This document shows positions 36,444 through 47,074 of a stretch of DNA of 64,000 nt, one piece after another. The DNA lies in contig NZ_JAALCJ010000001.1 of NCBI RefSeq assembly GCF_011078175.1, positions 434,001 to 498,000 of the forward strand, given 5' to 3'. Made by a program: the position numbers and the translations under genes. Below the pieces are notes generated by a model, which made no database searches, was not told the origin of the DNA, and saw only the letters and a program-made list of their open reading frames with translations. This DNA is from Enterobacter cloacae. GTDB taxonomy: Bacteria; Pseudomonadota; Gammaproteobacteria; Enterobacterales; Enterobacteriaceae. How positions within the stretch are numbered: position 1 is the stretch's first letter; the number at the start of each line of letters is the position of its first letter.

Positions 36444-39059
36444 TTACGCGGCAAACTGACAGTGGAACTCGCCCTGCTCGCAGGTGACATGCAGACGTCG
36501 GTACTGCTCGTCGCTGCGGCTGGCGGTAAGTAAAATCTGGCTCATCTGAGGCAGCAACGTGTTGGTCAGAATTGCATCTACCATCCGCCCGCCCGACTCA
36601 ACCTCAGTACAGCGCTGAACAATCTGTTCAACCACGCTGTCGTCAAATTGAGAAATAATGTTGTGATTATCTTCCAGACGACGCTGAATGCGCCTGAGCT
36701 GGAGACGCACAATCTGCCCCAGCATCTCGTCGCTCAGCGGGTAATACGGCACCACCAGCAGACGGCCCAGCAGCGCAGGCGGGAACACCTCCAGCAGCGG
36801 CTGGCGCAGGGCGCCGCTCAACGCCTCAGGCTCCGGCATCAGCTCCGGATCGGCGCACATCGCGGCAATCAGGTCGGTGCCGACGTTAGAGGTCAGAATA
36901 ATAATGGTGTTGCGGAAATCAATGTGACGCCCTTCGCCGTCCTCCATCCAGCCCTTATCAAAGACCTGGAAGAAGATCTCGTGCACGTCCGGGTGCGCTT
37001 TTTCAATTTCGTCCAGCAGCACCACGCTGTAGGGACGGCGGCGCACGGCCTCGGTTAAGACGCCGCCTTCACCATAGCCCACATAGCCCGGAGGCGCACC
37101 TTTTAACGTCGACACGGTGTGCGCTTCCTGGAATTCACTCATGTTGATGGTAATGACGTTCTGCTCGCCGCCGTAAAGCGACTCCGCCAGCGCCAGCGCG
37201 GTTTCGGTTTTGCCCACGCCGGACGGCCCGCAGAGCATAAATACGCCGACCGGTTTGTTCGGATCGTCAAGCTTCGCCCTCGAGGTTTTCACCCGACGGG
37301 CAATCAGATCCAGACCGTGACGCTGCCCAATAACCCGTTGGTTCAGCGTGTCGGCCAGATTCAGCACCGCGTCGATCTCATTTTTCACCATTCGGCCCAG
37401 CGGGATCCCGGTCCAGTCTGAGACCACCGCAGCCACCACGTTCTCATCCACCGCGGCAAACAGCAGAGGTTCGTCGCCCTGTAAGGTCTTCAGCGCCTGC
37501 TGCTGTTCTGCCAGCTGGCCGCGCAGTTCAGCCGTCTCCTCGTCACCCGCCGCAAACAGCGCGGCACGCAGACGGATAATCTCCTGCACACGCGTGCGCT
37601 CTTCTTCCCAGCGTCGGGAAAGGGTTTCGCGTTGGGTTTCGAACGCGTCACGTTCGGCGGTTAAGGTCGCCACGCGCGCCGGATCGCCCGCCCCCACGCG
37701 CGCTTCGCGTTCAGCAATCTCCAGCTCCACGTCCAGGGCCGCCAGGTGACGCAAACAGTCTTCCAGCTGGGCAGGCGGCGCGCTCTGGCTGACGGCCACG
37801 CGCGCGCAGGCGGTATCCAGCAGCGCCACCGCTTTATCCGGCAGCTGACGCGCAGGGATATAGCGATGCGACAGTTTCACCGCCGCGCTGACCGCTTCGT
37901 CGAGGAGTAAAACCTGATGATGGGTTTCCAGCGGCGATACGGTGCTGCGCAGCATCAGCACGGCTTTGGCTTCGTCCGGCTCGTGAACCTGCACGGTCTG
38001 GAAACGGCGGGTCAGCGCCGGATCTTTCTCAATGTATTTTTTGTATTCCGCCCAGGTGGTCGCGCCGATGGTGCGCAATTGCCCGCGCGCCAGGGCAGGC
38101 TTGAGCAGGTTAGCGGCATCGCCGGTACCCTGCTGGCCGCCAGCGCCAATCAGGGTGTGGATCTCATCGATAAACAGAATAATCGGCGTGGCGCTGGACT
38201 GTACCTCGTTAATCAGCGCCTGAAGACGCGCCTCAAACTCCCCTTTCATCCCCGCCCCGGCCTGAAGCATGCCGATATCCAGCAGCCAAAGCTGAACGTT
38301 TTGCAGCGGCTCGGGCACGTCGCCGTCAGCGATACGCAGCGCCAGCCCTTCCACCACGGCCGTTTTCCCGACGCCGGCTTCCCCGGTCAGCAGGGGGTTG
38401 TTCTGGCGACGACGCATCAGAATATCGACCATCTGGCGGATCTCTTCATCGCGCCCCACCACCGGGTCAATTTTCCCTTCCCGGGCGCGCGCCGTCAGAT
38501 CCTGACCATACTGCGCCAGCGTGCCCTGCGCAGCCGGCACTGCCCCGGCAGGCGCGTCCGCAGCGGCGGCGGCCTGCTGGCTCTCTTTGCTGCCGGCGCA
38601 AATGGCGTCGAACTGCTCGATCAGCACTTCGACGTTAAGACGGGTGAACTGCGCCGAAATGCTTTTCAGCACGTTGGCCAGATTCCACGTTTTCAGTAAG
38701 CCGATCAGCAAATGGCCGCCGCGGATGCGGCTGACGCCAAACTTCAGCGAGCCGTAGACCCAGGCGCGCTCGACGGCGCTGTCGATATGCTCGGAAAGAT
38801 CGGAAACGGAGCTCGCGCCACGCGGCAGGGCATCCAGCGCCGCCACGATATCGCGCGTCAGCTGCTGTTCATCAAGGGCGAAGTGACGGATGACCTGTTG
38901 CAGATCGCCGTCCTGCTGCTGCATCAGCTGATGCAGCCAGTGCACCAGCTCGACGTACGGGTTGCCGCGCAGCTTACAGAAGGCAGTCGCGCTTTCCAGA
39001 GAGGTAAATAACAGCGTATCCAGTTTGCCGAAAAGCACGGCACGGCTAATTTCTGACAT
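36444..39059 (-). CDS. clpV: ClpV (TssH), T6SS sheath-recycling AAA+ ATPase
   Basis: An 871-residue ClpB-family ATPase that disassembles the contracted TssB/TssC sheath. It has a ClpV-type N-domain, a first Walker [11 protein letters not shown] with Walker [11 protein letters not shown], a coiled middle domain ([20 protein letters not shown]) and a second Walker [13 protein letters not shown] with [15 protein letters not shown] much longer upstream open frame is spurious. The ATG at 39059 gives [14 protein letters not shown], the family start, with GGAAA before it; an ATG at 39071 is possible. Confidence 0.96.
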   Translation of the reverse strand: MSEISRAVLFGKLDTLLFTSLESATAFCKLRGNPYVELVHWLHQLMQQQDGDLQQVIRHFALDEQQLTRDIVAALDALPRGASSVSDLSEHIDSAVERAWVYGSLKFGVSRIRGGHLLIGLLKTWNLANVLKSISAQFTRLNVEVLIEQFDAICAGSKESQQAAAAADAPAGAVPAAQGTLAQYGQDLTARAREGKIDPVVGRDEEIRQMVDILMRRRQNNPLLTGEAGVGKTAVVEGLALRIADGDVPEPLQNVQLWLLDIGMLQAGAGMKGEFEARLQALINEVQSSATPIILFIDEIHTLIGAGGQQGTGDAANLLKPALARGQLRTIGATTWAEYKKYIEKDPALTRRFQTVQVHEPDEAKAVLMLRSTVSPLETHHQVLLLDEAVSAAVKLSHRYIPARQLPDKAVALLDTACARVAVSQSAPPAQLEDCLRHLAALDVELEIAEREARVGAGDPARVATLTAERDAFETQRETLSRRWEEERTRVQEIIRLRAALFAAGDEETAELRGQLAEQQQALKTLQGDEPLLFAAVDENVVAAVVSDWTGIPLGRMVKNEIDAVLNLADTLNQRVIGQRHGLDLIARRVKTSRAKLDDPNKPVGVFMLCGPSGVGKTETALALAESLYGGEQNVITINMSEFQEAHTVSTLKGAPPGYVGYGEGGVLTEAVRRRPYSVVLLDEIEKAHPDVHEIFFQVFDKGWMEDGEGRHIDFRNTIIILTSNVGTDLIAAMCADPELMPEPEALSGALRQPLLEVFPPALLGRLLVVPYYPLSDEMLGQIVRLQLRRIQRRLEDNHNIISQFDDSVVEQIVQRCTEVESGGRMVDAILTNTLLPQMSQILLTASRSDEQYRRLHVTCEQGEFHCQFAA

Positions 39060-39097
39060 GTTAGTTTCCATTAACAATGATTCGGTATACGGAAGGA

Positions 39098-40141
39098 TTA
39101 TCGCTCTGTGCGATACACCAGATCGCCACGCGGAACAGGCTGAGGCTGAAGGCCCAGCCAGGTGTTGTACCCTAATCGCCCGGTGCCACCGAGCGTGGCG
39201 CCCTGTACCGCATCGGCACGCAGGATCACCCGTGTTTCCCATTCAAATTCCACCCCGGCGTACTGTCGCACCCAGTCGCGCAGTTCGGTGACCCACCCTT
39301 CGCCCGGCAGAAAACGGTTGTAGTCGTCTGCGCTCAACGGGCCAATCTCAAGCCGAAATTTATGCTGCACGTCGCGTACCGCAATGCCGAGAAAAGCGGA
39401 CTCTCCCATGCGGGGCAGGCGACGCCCCTCACCCAGCTGTGCCTGCTCCCGCGTAGAGAGCGGCATCCACTGCGGGACGTTGGCCACCAGCCTGACCGGC
39501 ACGTTGAAATAGTTGCGCAGGATCTTCTCCAGCCCTTCCGGATCCCGCCCGTGGCGGGTCAGGTGCCCGGCGTGAGTAAATCGGGCATGCGCGCTCAGGC
39601 TGCCTTTCGACATCTGGGCAGGCTGCCCCATGCCAATCAGCGATGCCAGATACCCTTCGAAGCGCCTGTTGTCGTCGCGATCCAGTGAAACGGCGGGCTG
39701 CGCGTCCGCCCAGGCGCGGTAGAACAGCAGCGTCAGGCGGTGGTGGAAGAGGTCGGCAAACGCGCTGAGGCTGTGATCCTGATGATGATGAATACGCTCG
39801 CGGACATACTCGGTCATGTGCACCGGCAGCGGGCCGTTAGGACCAAACAGGCCGAAGCTCAGAATGGAAACTTCATGCAGTCCGTTCTCTTCCCTCTGCC
39901 GGACCTCGGCAACCGTTGACGGCGCAAACCCCATTGAAGGCTGCTGACCAATACGCAGCGGCTCAAACTTCGGCAGCGGCGCGCGCCCCAGCGGGTAACG
40001 CACACCGTCCTGGGCATCAATGCGTCTTAACAGCTGAAACAGATCGTAGCGCCACGGCGTCTCGCGCACTCCGCGCCAGAACGCATCGGGCAGCGGCGTC
40101 AGGCGATGCACGCGCAGCGTAGCAGGGGCAACTTCACTCAT
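39098..40141 (-). CDS. tssG: TssG, T6SS baseplate wedge protein
   Basis: A 347-residue ImpH/VasB-family protein. Landmarks are the N-terminal TPWRYDLFQLLRRIDAQ, then YPLGRAPLPKFEPLRIGQQPSMGFAPS, and the C-terminal GPLSADDYNRFLPGEGW. It forms the TssF2-TssG wedge core of the baseplate. Its ATG overlaps the tssF stop (ATGA). Confidence 0.95.
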   Translation of the reverse strand: MSEVAPATLRVHRLTPLPDAFWRGVRETPWRYDLFQLLRRIDAQDGVRYPLGRAPLPKFEPLRIGQQPSMGFAPSTVAEVRQREENGLHEVSILSFGLFGPNGPLPVHMTEYVRERIHHHQDHSLSAFADLFHHRLTLLFYRAWADAQPAVSLDRDDNRRFEGYLASLIGMGQPAQMSKGSLSAHARFTHAGHLTRHGRDPEGLEKILRNYFNVPVRLVANVPQWMPLSTREQAQLGEGRRLPRMGESAFLGIAVRDVQHKFRLEIGPLSADDYNRFLPGEGWVTELRDWVRQYAGVEFEWETRVILRADAVQGATLGGTGRLGYNTWLGLQPQPVPRGDLVYRTER

Positions 40142-42009
40142 ACCAGCGCCCTTTTACCCATGCGCGGCGCCCAGTAGCCGATTTCGCCGCGCTGCTGGCT
40201 CTTGAGCGTGAACTCCGTAAAGCTGTTGATAGAGACCAGGCGGGCAAAAAGGCGTTCCAGCACGCTGCCGAACAGCCACGGGCTGGCACCGGAAAAGGCG
40301 CGTTCGTCCACCGTCAGGGTGATGCCTATCCCGCGGGCGAATACCACCGGGCCGGGCTCCGGCACGCGGCGGTGCACCGGCTCCAGCACGCAGTGACGAA
40401 CGCCATCCACCTGACGGGCAACCGGCGTCTCGGCGAGGTTAGCGTACAGCCCTAACAGCTGACGCAGCGCGGCAGCGCCCTCTTCGTTTTCGCTGTCCAT
40501 CAGGCTGAGGTAGTTCATTTGCAGCTGGCTGATGAGCCGCCAGGTGCTGAACCCTTCCGCCAGCGCCGGCCGCGGCGGCGTCGGGCCTTTACGCAGGGTT
40601 AAGGCCTTCACCGGCATGGAGTCGGCCATAATAAACTGCCCAAGCTCCTGCTGGAGCATCAGCGGCAGGTCGCGGCTGGTACACAGCACCTCGGCGGAAA
40701 TGTAGCGCAAATTCTCCTGCCACGGCGCGTGCTGCGCATCCACCAGGGAGACGAAGACCTCCGAGCCGATATAGCCCGTCCGGGTGCCATAACGCAGCGC
40801 GTGTTCGGAGAGAACGCGCTGCTCACGGCGCAGGGAAAAATAGGCACCGTAGTTGCCCGCGTCTCCGCTCCAGGTACTCCAGAACGGACGAAACGTCTGG
40901 TCGTCCCGCTGACCATCCGCGCTGGCATAGATTTTTTTCACGGCATAAATTTCATAATCCAGCGGTCGGATATTATCCACCACCAGGTGGTATTCATGCT
41001 GGCTTTCGCTCAGCTTCTGCCGGGCCGCCACTTTCGGGAACAGGTTGATCACCGGCGTGCAATGCAGCGCGAGGTGGCTGGCATCCACCACGCGCTCCAG
41101 CTGATCGTCGCTCTTGTCGAGCAGAATGAAGATATCAAACGCTTTTTCGTCTTCGCAGCGCTGGATCAATTTGCCCAGCCCGCTCAGGCTGATGAAGCGA
41201 AAACGCGCCGGAAACGCAAAGTACTCCTGCAACAGGCGATAGCCGTCAAAGTTGCGCAGATCGTCCGGGAGCAGCGCCTGGTCCGCGTCAAAGCCCTCCT
41301 GACGCAGGGCGTCAGACGATAACAGCTGGCGCTGGGGCTGCTTGCTGACCGTCTGGCAGACGATGCCCGCGTGGTGCTCCATGACCAGCTCCAGCAGCTT
41401 CAGCGCCTCGATGTCCGGGCCGCTTAAGAAGAACTCCAGGCGGTCAAAATCCAGGTGTCCGAGGTGCTGCGGGCCATCGCAGGCAATGCGGATCCGCAAG
41501 GCGCTGCTGATCCCCCGCTGGCTCAGGCCGAGCTGGGCCAGCGGCAGATCGGCGGGAACGCCGCCCAGCTCGATCCGCTCAATTTTTAACGGCAGCAGGT
41601 TGACCTCGTGCGCCGTGGTATAGCTGCACGTAACGCCGGTTTTTTTCAGCGCCAGGCTGTCCATCATGGTGCCGCGCGGCACAATAAAGCCTTTGCTCAG
41701 GTCGCCGCGGCTGCTGTCGGGCTGGATCTCAGCGATCGCCATCGACGGCGTAGGCGCCAGATAATTTGGCGCAATCATCTCCAGCATACGCTGTGAAAAA
41801 CGCGGGAATTCAGCGTCCATTTTCATCTGCACGCGGGAGGTCAGGAAGGCGAAACCTTCCATCAGGCGCTCAATGTACGGGTCCGCCACTTCGATGCCGC
41901 GCATGCCGAGTCGCCCCGCCACTTTCGGGTAGCGTTCGGCGAACTCCGCGCCCATCTCGCGCAGATAGGCCAGTTCACGGTTGTAATATTCGAGCAGTTT
42001 GCTTTCCAT
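40138..42009 (-). CDS. tssF: TssF, T6SS baseplate wedge protein
   Basis: A 623-residue ImpG/VasA-family protein. The start MESKLLEYYNRELAYLREMG and the early block FAERYPKVAGRLGM, DPYIERLMEGFAFLTSRV are typical. It partners TssG and TssE. It starts two bases after the tssE stop. Confidence 0.96.
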   Translation of the reverse strand: MESKLLEYYNRELAYLREMGAEFAERYPKVAGRLGMRGIEVADPYIERLMEGFAFLTSRVQMKMDAEFPRFSQRMLEMIAPNYLAPTPSMAIAEIQPDSSRGDLSKGFIVPRGTMMDSLALKKTGVTCSYTTAHEVNLLPLKIERIELGGVPADLPLAQLGLSQRGISSALRIRIACDGPQHLGHLDFDRLEFFLSGPDIEALKLLELVMEHHAGIVCQTVSKQPQRQLLSSDALRQEGFDADQALLPDDLRNFDGYRLLQEYFAFPARFRFISLSGLGKLIQRCEDEKAFDIFILLDKSDDQLERVVDASHLALHCTPVINLFPKVAARQKLSESQHEYHLVVDNIRPLDYEIYAVKKIYASADGQRDDQTFRPFWSTWSGDAGNYGAYFSLRREQRVLSEHALRYGTRTGYIGSEVFVSLVDAQHAPWQENLRYISAEVLCTSRDLPLMLQQELGQFIMADSMPVKALTLRKGPTPPRPALAEGFSTWRLISQLQMNYLSLMDSENEEGAAALRQLLGLYANLAETPVARQVDGVRHCVLEPVHRRVPEPGPVVFARGIGITLTVDERAFSGASPWLFGSVLERLFARLVSINSFTEFTLKSQQRGEIGYWAPRMGKRALV

Positions 42010-42011
42010 GA

Positions 42012-42575
42012 TTACCCCGCATCCTTCAGTTCAAAATGGCCATTCTCCAGATCGACGTCCGTGCGAAAGAGAAACTCCAGCGGATACGGTACGCACCACA
42101 GGCGGCCTTTGATTTCGATAGACAGAACGTTGTGCAGATCTAATGAGGAGGTATCGGATACGCAGCGAACCTGGAGCCCCTGGGGCAGGATCCGCGGCTC
42201 AAAGTTAATAATCGCTTCGGTGAGCTTGCGCTGAATGTCGTGCCATTCAATATCGGACATTCTTTTCCCCGCCAGCGGCGCAACGCCAAAGTTAACGACG
42301 GAACGGCTCACCTGCGTCAGCCCGCTCAGATCGCTGGAGGCATCGTGGTTGATGGTATTAAACAACCACTGTAAGTCCCGCAGGACATTGCGACGCAGCG
42401 CGGCGTGGGTGATCAGATTGCTGTTAGCGGACTCGCGTTTTTTTTGCGGATCGTTATCCGTCAGGCGATCCAGCAGCGAGGGCTGCATTTTGTCGCGCGC
42501 CCCCACTTTCTCATGCCTGCTGCGGGCCTGCCAGCCGCTGCGCAGCAGATCGCCTTCGCCAGCGGGATTACTCAT
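42012..42575 (-). CDS. tssE: TssE, gp25-like baseplate protein
   Basis: A 187-residue gp25-family protein. The core lies in the second half (VNFGVAPLAGKRMSD, FEPRILPQGLQV, IEIKGRLWCVPYP). The ATG at 42575 is chosen; it overlaps the tagJ stop by eight bases. A TTG six codons upstream is possible but lacks support. The N-terminal 50 residues are longer than in minimal TssE proteins and contain SLLDRLTDNDP, the usual TssE start motif. Confidence 0.93.
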   Translation of the reverse strand: MSNPAGEGDLLRSGWQARSRHEKVGARDKMQPSLLDRLTDNDPQKKRESANSNLITHAALRRNVLRDLQWLFNTINHDASSDLSGLTQVSRSVVNFGVAPLAGKRMSDIEWHDIQRKLTEAIINFEPRILPQGLQVRCVSDTSSLDLHNVLSIEIKGRLWCVPYPLEFLFRTDVDLENGHFELKDAG

Positions 42576-43380
42576 CCGCACCTTCCGCAGCAAACGTCAC
42601 CAGGCTCAGGGTAAGCAGCGGGCTTTCGCTCTGCTCGCTCAGCCAGGCTTTCTGCCCCATGCCTTCATACAGGACGCCGTCATCGTCGAGCGGGAGCCAC
42701 TCGGTGGTGCGCCCCAGCTTAACGCTGTCCGGCGCTCCGTCAGCAAACGGATAACGCGCCGGGAGCTGACACACCTGCTCGGTGCCGTCCCTGAGGCGGA
42801 CCAGCGCATGACGCCACACCAGATCGGTCACGCTGGCCGGAGCCTGAAAACGGATCGCGTCGATGGCGCAGAACGGCACCCAGAAATAGCGGCCATTGAC
42901 CAGGGTTTCACACACCGGCCCCAGACGGGCATCGCCGTCCATCAGCCATTCAAAGGTGTGGCTCTCTTCATTCTCCAGCGTGACCTGCCCGCGGCTTGCC
43001 GGTGCCTGTTCGAGCGCCGCCAGGCGCAGCGTTTGCGCTTGCCCGGCGCTTTCGGTCAGCGCCTGGGCTAACGTCGTCAGCCACGGCCACTGCGCCTCGG
43101 GCATTGCCGGTCGTACCTCTCCCGCGAACGCGCGCGCCCGCTGCTGTTCACCCTGAATGGCCTGCTCCAACAGCGTTACGGTCGGTTTAGCCTGCGGCTT
43201 CAGCGCCAGCCAGCTTTTCAGCTGGGTCAGGGCACGCGCCCAGTTGCCGCTGAGGATCAGAAACTGCACAAACGCGGCGCGCAGATCGGCATCCGCCGGA
43301 CGGGCCTTGATATCGGCTTCCAGGCGAAGCAGCGCGTCGCTAATCGACTCACCCGCCAGACGTTGATAAAGCGTATTCAT
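42568..43380 (-). CDS. tagJ: TagJ (ImpE/SciE), T6SS accessory protein
   Basis: A 270-residue protein. The N-terminal helical TPR-like half (RPADADLRAAFVQFLILSGNWARALTQL) precedes an ImpE-type C-terminal domain (NGRYFWVPFCAIDAIRFQAP, KLGRTTEWLPL). In Pseudomonas H1 TagJ binds TssB and can link the sheath to ClpV. Its presence places this T6SS in the TagJ-containing clade. Co-transcribed with tssE. Confidence 0.9.
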   Translation of the reverse strand: MNTLYQRLAGESISDALLRLEADIKARPADADLRAAFVQFLILSGNWARALTQLKSWLALKPQAKPTVTLLEQAIQGEQQRARAFAGEVRPAMPEAQWPWLTTLAQALTESAGQAQTLRLAALEQAPASRGQVTLENEESHTFEWLMDGDARLGPVCETLVNGRYFWVPFCAIDAIRFQAPASVTDLVWRHALVRLRDGTEQVCQLPARYPFADGAPDSVKLGRTTEWLPLDDDGVLYEGMGQKAWLSEQSESPLLTLSLVTFAAEGADE

Positions 43381-43389
43381 AGCCCCTCC

Positions 43390-44376
43390 TTAATTCGCCG
43401 CGCGCCAGGCACCCACAGCCGGATCGCGCAGTTGCGGACGCAGCGTGTCAATCAGTACAACGTTCAGCTCCGCGCCCGGTGCAACCCATGGGGTCCAGAT
43501 CTTCTTCACCTCTGCGATACGTGCCTGGAGTCTGGCGTCGTCGCTGGCGATCTCACGGGTGATTTCCACCGCCACCGTGCCGTTGCTCTTCCAGCCGTTA
43601 AGGGTGCTGTCGTACGGCAGTATCATCCAGCTCTGGTTGCTGTTCTGGGTGCTGAAGACCATGCGTTCTTTGTTGACGGAGGTGATCAGCGCGCTTTCAG
43701 CATCGACAGCGTTGTTCAACCCCATCACCGGGAAGCCGTGAATGTAGGTGACCGGAATCGCTTTCTGCGTCCCGTTACGGTTCTGCGTCACCACGGTGTG
43801 GCCGCTAAGCCAGCTACCGTTGCCGCAGCGGGTGGTGTCGGAGTCCGGAATAAACAGCGCCGGCGCGGAGGAACCGCCCTCCCAGAAGGTGCGCAGGTGG
43901 CAACCGTCCTGAAGGGTGAATTCCTGCCATGGCGTACGATCTGCCGCTACGGTGTGCGTCTCCGGATTCTGGTCAGGCGGCAGCAGCGCGCCTGAGGTGG
44001 TGGTCGTTGCCGCCGCCGTTTCCTGCTGTTTCACCACCAGCGCCCAGTCCTGCGCTTTAGCCGCTGTGCCCCGTGCAAGCGTCGTGCCTTCCGGATCGTT
44101 AAGCGTCCAGTTCAGGGTATTCAGCTTGCTGCACTGGTGCTCCAGCAGCGAGCCAAGGCGCGGCACGAAGTTTTCCAGCACCGACACCTCTTTCTTGCCG
44201 TTCGCCACGATACGCAGCGCAACGTCCGACTTACACCAGCTTTGCGGCGTATTGTCTTTAATGTTGTCGATCCAGATATCCAGCTTCTGCGCAGGAGACT
44301 GCACGATGCGGAAGTTTTCAGCCTGTGCGGTGGTCGCCACCGTCAGAAGAGCCAAACCCGATAGCCAAAGTTTCAT
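43390..44376 (-). CDS. T6SS-associated periplasmic protein of unknown function
   Basis: 328 residues with a clear Sec signal (MKLWLSGLALLTVATTAQA, cleaved before ENFRIV). AAGGAT lies about six bases before the ATG at 44376; the frame is open another 49 codons upstream, without family-like sequence. Four cysteines (in QSWCKSD, LEHQCSK, LQDGCHLR and TTRCGNG) may form two disulphides. It lies between pppA and tagJ in the phosphorylation-control block. A periplasmic partner of the PpkA sensor domain, analogous to Serratia RtkS, is a plausible but unproven role. Confidence 0.7.
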   Translation of the reverse strand: MKLWLSGLALLTVATTAQAENFRIVQSPAQKLDIWIDNIKDNTPQSWCKSDVALRIVANGKKEVSVLENFVPRLGSLLEHQCSKLNTLNWTLNDPEGTTLARGTAAKAQDWALVVKQQETAAATTTTSGALLPPDQNPETHTVAADRTPWQEFTLQDGCHLRTFWEGGSSAPALFIPDSDTTRCGNGSWLSGHTVVTQNRNGTQKAIPVTYIHGFPVMGLNNAVDAESALITSVNKERMVFSTQNSNQSWMILPYDSTLNGWKSNGTVAVEITREIASDDARLQARIAEVKKIWTPWVAPGAELNVVLIDTLRPQLRDPAVGAWRAAN

Positions 44377-44392
44377 ATCAATCCTTGTGTGT

Positions 44393-45190
44393 CTAATCAG
44401 TTCCGCAGGGAAGAAATTGTGCTGCGTCAGAGAGCGTATGCAGCAAAGTGGTGTCCTGGGGGTTGCCCATCCACACCGCCACGGCGGTATAGTTATCCTG
44501 AGCATTACCCTCCTGTTCGGCATTCTTTTGAATGATTTGGTTCATTAAGGTCAGCCACTCCTGTGGCGTATTGACCATGTGCAGCGACTGCTTCATCTGC
44601 TCTTCGCTGACGCCGTGCCAGAAACCGTCGGTGCAGAGTAAAAACGCATCACCGTCCTCAACCTGCACAACATCGCTGTAGCTCGCTTCCGGTCCGCCAT
44701 TCTCAATACCCAGCGCCAGATACAGCAGGTTGCTGTTGAGATCGTCGGTCTGATGCCCGGCATCTTTCATCTGCTGGACGAGGCTGTGATCGGTGGTGAC
44801 GTGCCACAGCCAGCCGCGGCGAAACAGGTACAGGCGGCTGTCACCGGCGTGCGCCCAGTAAGCCAGACGGTAATCCCGGTCGATAAACAGGCTGACCAGC
44901 GTGGTGCCCATCCGGCGATAGTCCTGCACGGCCTGTTGTTCGCTGAGGATGGTGCGGTTCGCCGTTTGTACGTAGTCACGAATATGCTGTGCATTCAGGT
45001 GCTTGTCGCCGTCAAAGCGGGAAATAATGCTGTTGCGGGCCAGCTCAGCGGCCACCTCGCCGCCCGGCAGGCCCGCGATGCCGTCACAGACGACAAAGCA
45101 GGCTGAACGTTCCCCGATGGTTTCTCCCGTCTGATCCTGGTTGCTGGCGCGCGTCCCCTGGCGGGAGAGAGAAGCCGTTGCGATATTCAT
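44393..45190 (-). CDS. pppA: PppA, PP2C-family serine/threonine phosphatase of the T6SS
   Basis: A 265-residue cytosolic PPM/PP2C phosphatase. The metal and catalytic motifs are in order: SNQD near residue 16, VCDGIAGLPGGE, MGTTLV, AHAGDSRLYL, CTDGFW, and QDNYTAV at the end. It reverses PpkA phosphorylation of TagH/Fha. Its ATG overlaps the tagH stop (ATGA). Confidence 0.93.
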   Translation of the reverse strand: MNIATASLSRQGTRASNQDQTGETIGERSACFVVCDGIAGLPGGEVAAELARNSIISRFDGDKHLNAQHIRDYVQTANRTILSEQQAVQDYRRMGTTLVSLFIDRDYRLAYWAHAGDSRLYLFRRGWLWHVTTDHSLVQQMKDAGHQTDDLNSNLLYLALGIENGGPEASYSDVVQVEDGDAFLLCTDGFWHGVSEEQMKQSLHMVNTPQEWLTLMNQIIQKNAEQEGNAQDNYTAVAVWMGNPQDTTLLHTLSDAAQFLPCGTD

Positions 45191-46962
45191 TTTTCTTCCG
45201 ATCCGCTTTGTGAGTCTTTGTACTGATTGACCTCCATGTCATAGGCATGGAGGAAGGCTTCGCCAAACAGGGTATGGAAGTCGTCCTCGATCTCGCCCGC
45301 CGTCTCGCCATAGCTGCGAACGAAATAATCCCACAGCGCGGCTTTACGGCTGCCCGGCAGCGCCAGGCGTGACGTCATCCCGTTCTGTTTCGCCTGCTCT
45401 TCAAGCTGTTCCGGGTTAAAGGATTGCAGCATGGCGGCGATAATGGCGCGGATACCGGAGATCATCCCCAGTTGGTGCGCCTGAAGATCGATCAGCGCAT
45501 CACGCACCGATTTGGTCGGCGGCATAAAGCCCGGCATCGGCGTGCCGAACATCTGGATCAGCACCGTTTTGCCGGTCGGCAGCAGTTTGAACGGGTTGTT
45601 CGCATCGTCGAGCACCATGGTCATATCGGCTTTCACCCCACGCTTGAGGATGGAGCGCGAGGAGAGCAGCGCCACGGTCCCCTGCGAGAACATGCCCAGG
45701 ATCTGCCCCAGCTGACGCATATTTTCGCGGTCAAACTGCGGCACCGGCTGCATTTCGCTCAGGCCCATGCCCTCCAGCAGCGCCTCCAGCAGTTCGCCCT
45801 GAAGCACCTCGCCCCGCTCGCCGGTCTGCGCGGAGGCAGCAGGCGATACAGCGTTTTTAACCGGGTCGATACGCAGGCGGCCTTTAGGCGCCTGCGCGTT
45901 GTTGCGCGCCACGGCCTGCGGCGTTGGCATGGTGATGCCAGCGTAATCAGGACGCGCGGGCTCTTCTTCCGCGCGCGGCGCAACCTGTGGTTCAGTCGGT
46001 TCCGAATCGAACAGCGGTGAGCCGGCCAGCGCATCCTCTTCCTGTGCGGCTTGCGGTTCAGGCTTTGGCTCCGGCTTATCGGCCACGATTTCATCCGGAT
46101 GGGTTAACGGTGCGCCGCCCATCAGGCCGAGGGGGTCATCGTGACGCGCGGCAGGCGCGCTCGCCGACCCGCCAAACAGGGCTAACGGATCGAGTTCATC
46201 CGACGCCTCTTCCTTTGGCTGGGCAGGTTTGCTTTTGTCCGGCTGTACCAGCGTTGAAGGGGTGACATCGTCAAAGATGCTCTCTTTTTTAAACAACGCT
46301 TCATCGCTGAACAGCGTGTCCGGGTCAACGTTTTTACGTTCAAGCGACGGTTCGGCGTCGTTGAACATCGCCAGCGGATCTTCGGCATTCCGATCCGGAG
46401 CCGCAGGCTGGGAGAACGGGTCGTGGGACGCCGCGGGCTGTGGTTTTGCCCGGTTGCTGGAGATGCTGTCGGAGATGGAAAACTCCTGCATCAGGCTGTC
46501 CCAGATTTCCGACGGCACGGCCGTAGGTTCAGCTTTTCCGCGAGGCGCGACGCTGGCCGGTTTCGGTTGTGGCGCTGGCGCAGGTGTCGCCGCTGGGCGC
46601 GCCTGCTGCATGCTGGCCGCCATGCGGCTTACGGGCTGGGTGTCATGAATGAGTTCGCTGACTTCAATGCGATAATCATCAATACCGAGAATATCCCCAT
46701 CCTGAAGCTCAACCTGACGCCCACGCTCCAGCGGAATATCATTCAATACCACGCGGGTAACGCTGCCGCGGTTCGTGACGCGACATTCGCCGCTGGCGTC
46801 GACGTGAACGATGGCCTGCAAACGCGAGATGGTGCGATCGTTGTCCGGCAGCACCAGATTGTTATCCGTACCGCGCCCAATGGTGCCGCCCGGGGCATAA
46901 AAATCACAGCTGCTTTGCGGCGGCTGATGACCGGGTTTCGTAGAAATAATCGTGAATCGCAT
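45187..46962 (-). CDS. tagH: TagH (Fha), FHA-domain T6SS regulator
   Basis: 591 residues. The N-terminal FHA domain (GTIGRGTDNNLVLPDNDRTI, then SRLQAIVHV) has the RG, S and H residues that bind phosphothreonine. A long low-complexity linker rich in Pro, Ala, Glu and Asp spans about 110-370. A C-terminal VasK/ImpI-type helical domain follows (LLEALLEGMGLSEMQPV, PGFMPPTKSVRDALIDLQAHQ). It recruits PpkA to trigger TssM activation in related systems. Confidence 0.93.
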   Translation of the reverse strand: MRFTIISTKPGHQPPQSSCDFYAPGGTIGRGTDNNLVLPDNDRTISRLQAIVHVDASGECRVTNRGSVTRVVLNDIPLERGRQVELQDGDILGIDDYRIEVSELIHDTQPVSRMAASMQQARPAATPAPAPQPKPASVAPRGKAEPTAVPSEIWDSLMQEFSISDSISSNRAKPQPAASHDPFSQPAAPDRNAEDPLAMFNDAEPSLERKNVDPDTLFSDEALFKKESIFDDVTPSTLVQPDKSKPAQPKEEASDELDPLALFGGSASAPAARHDDPLGLMGGAPLTHPDEIVADKPEPKPEPQAAQEEDALAGSPLFDSEPTEPQVAPRAEEEPARPDYAGITMPTPQAVARNNAQAPKGRLRIDPVKNAVSPAASAQTGERGEVLQGELLEALLEGMGLSEMQPVPQFDRENMRQLGQILGMFSQGTVALLSSRSILKRGVKADMTMVLDDANNPFKLLPTGKTVLIQMFGTPMPGFMPPTKSVRDALIDLQAHQLGMISGIRAIIAAMLQSFNPEQLEEQAKQNGMTSRLALPGSRKAALWDYFVRSYGETAGEIEDDFHTLFGEAFLHAYDMEVNQYKDSQSGSEEK

Positions 46963-47074
46963 GGCGTATTCCTGCTGGTATGATTAGCGCTCAAACGCTG
47001 CCGCTCTCGGGGGTGAAAACGGCGGGGTTTGGGGGTTAATTCAGAAAGGCATCATTAAAATTTTCAAAATAAAA

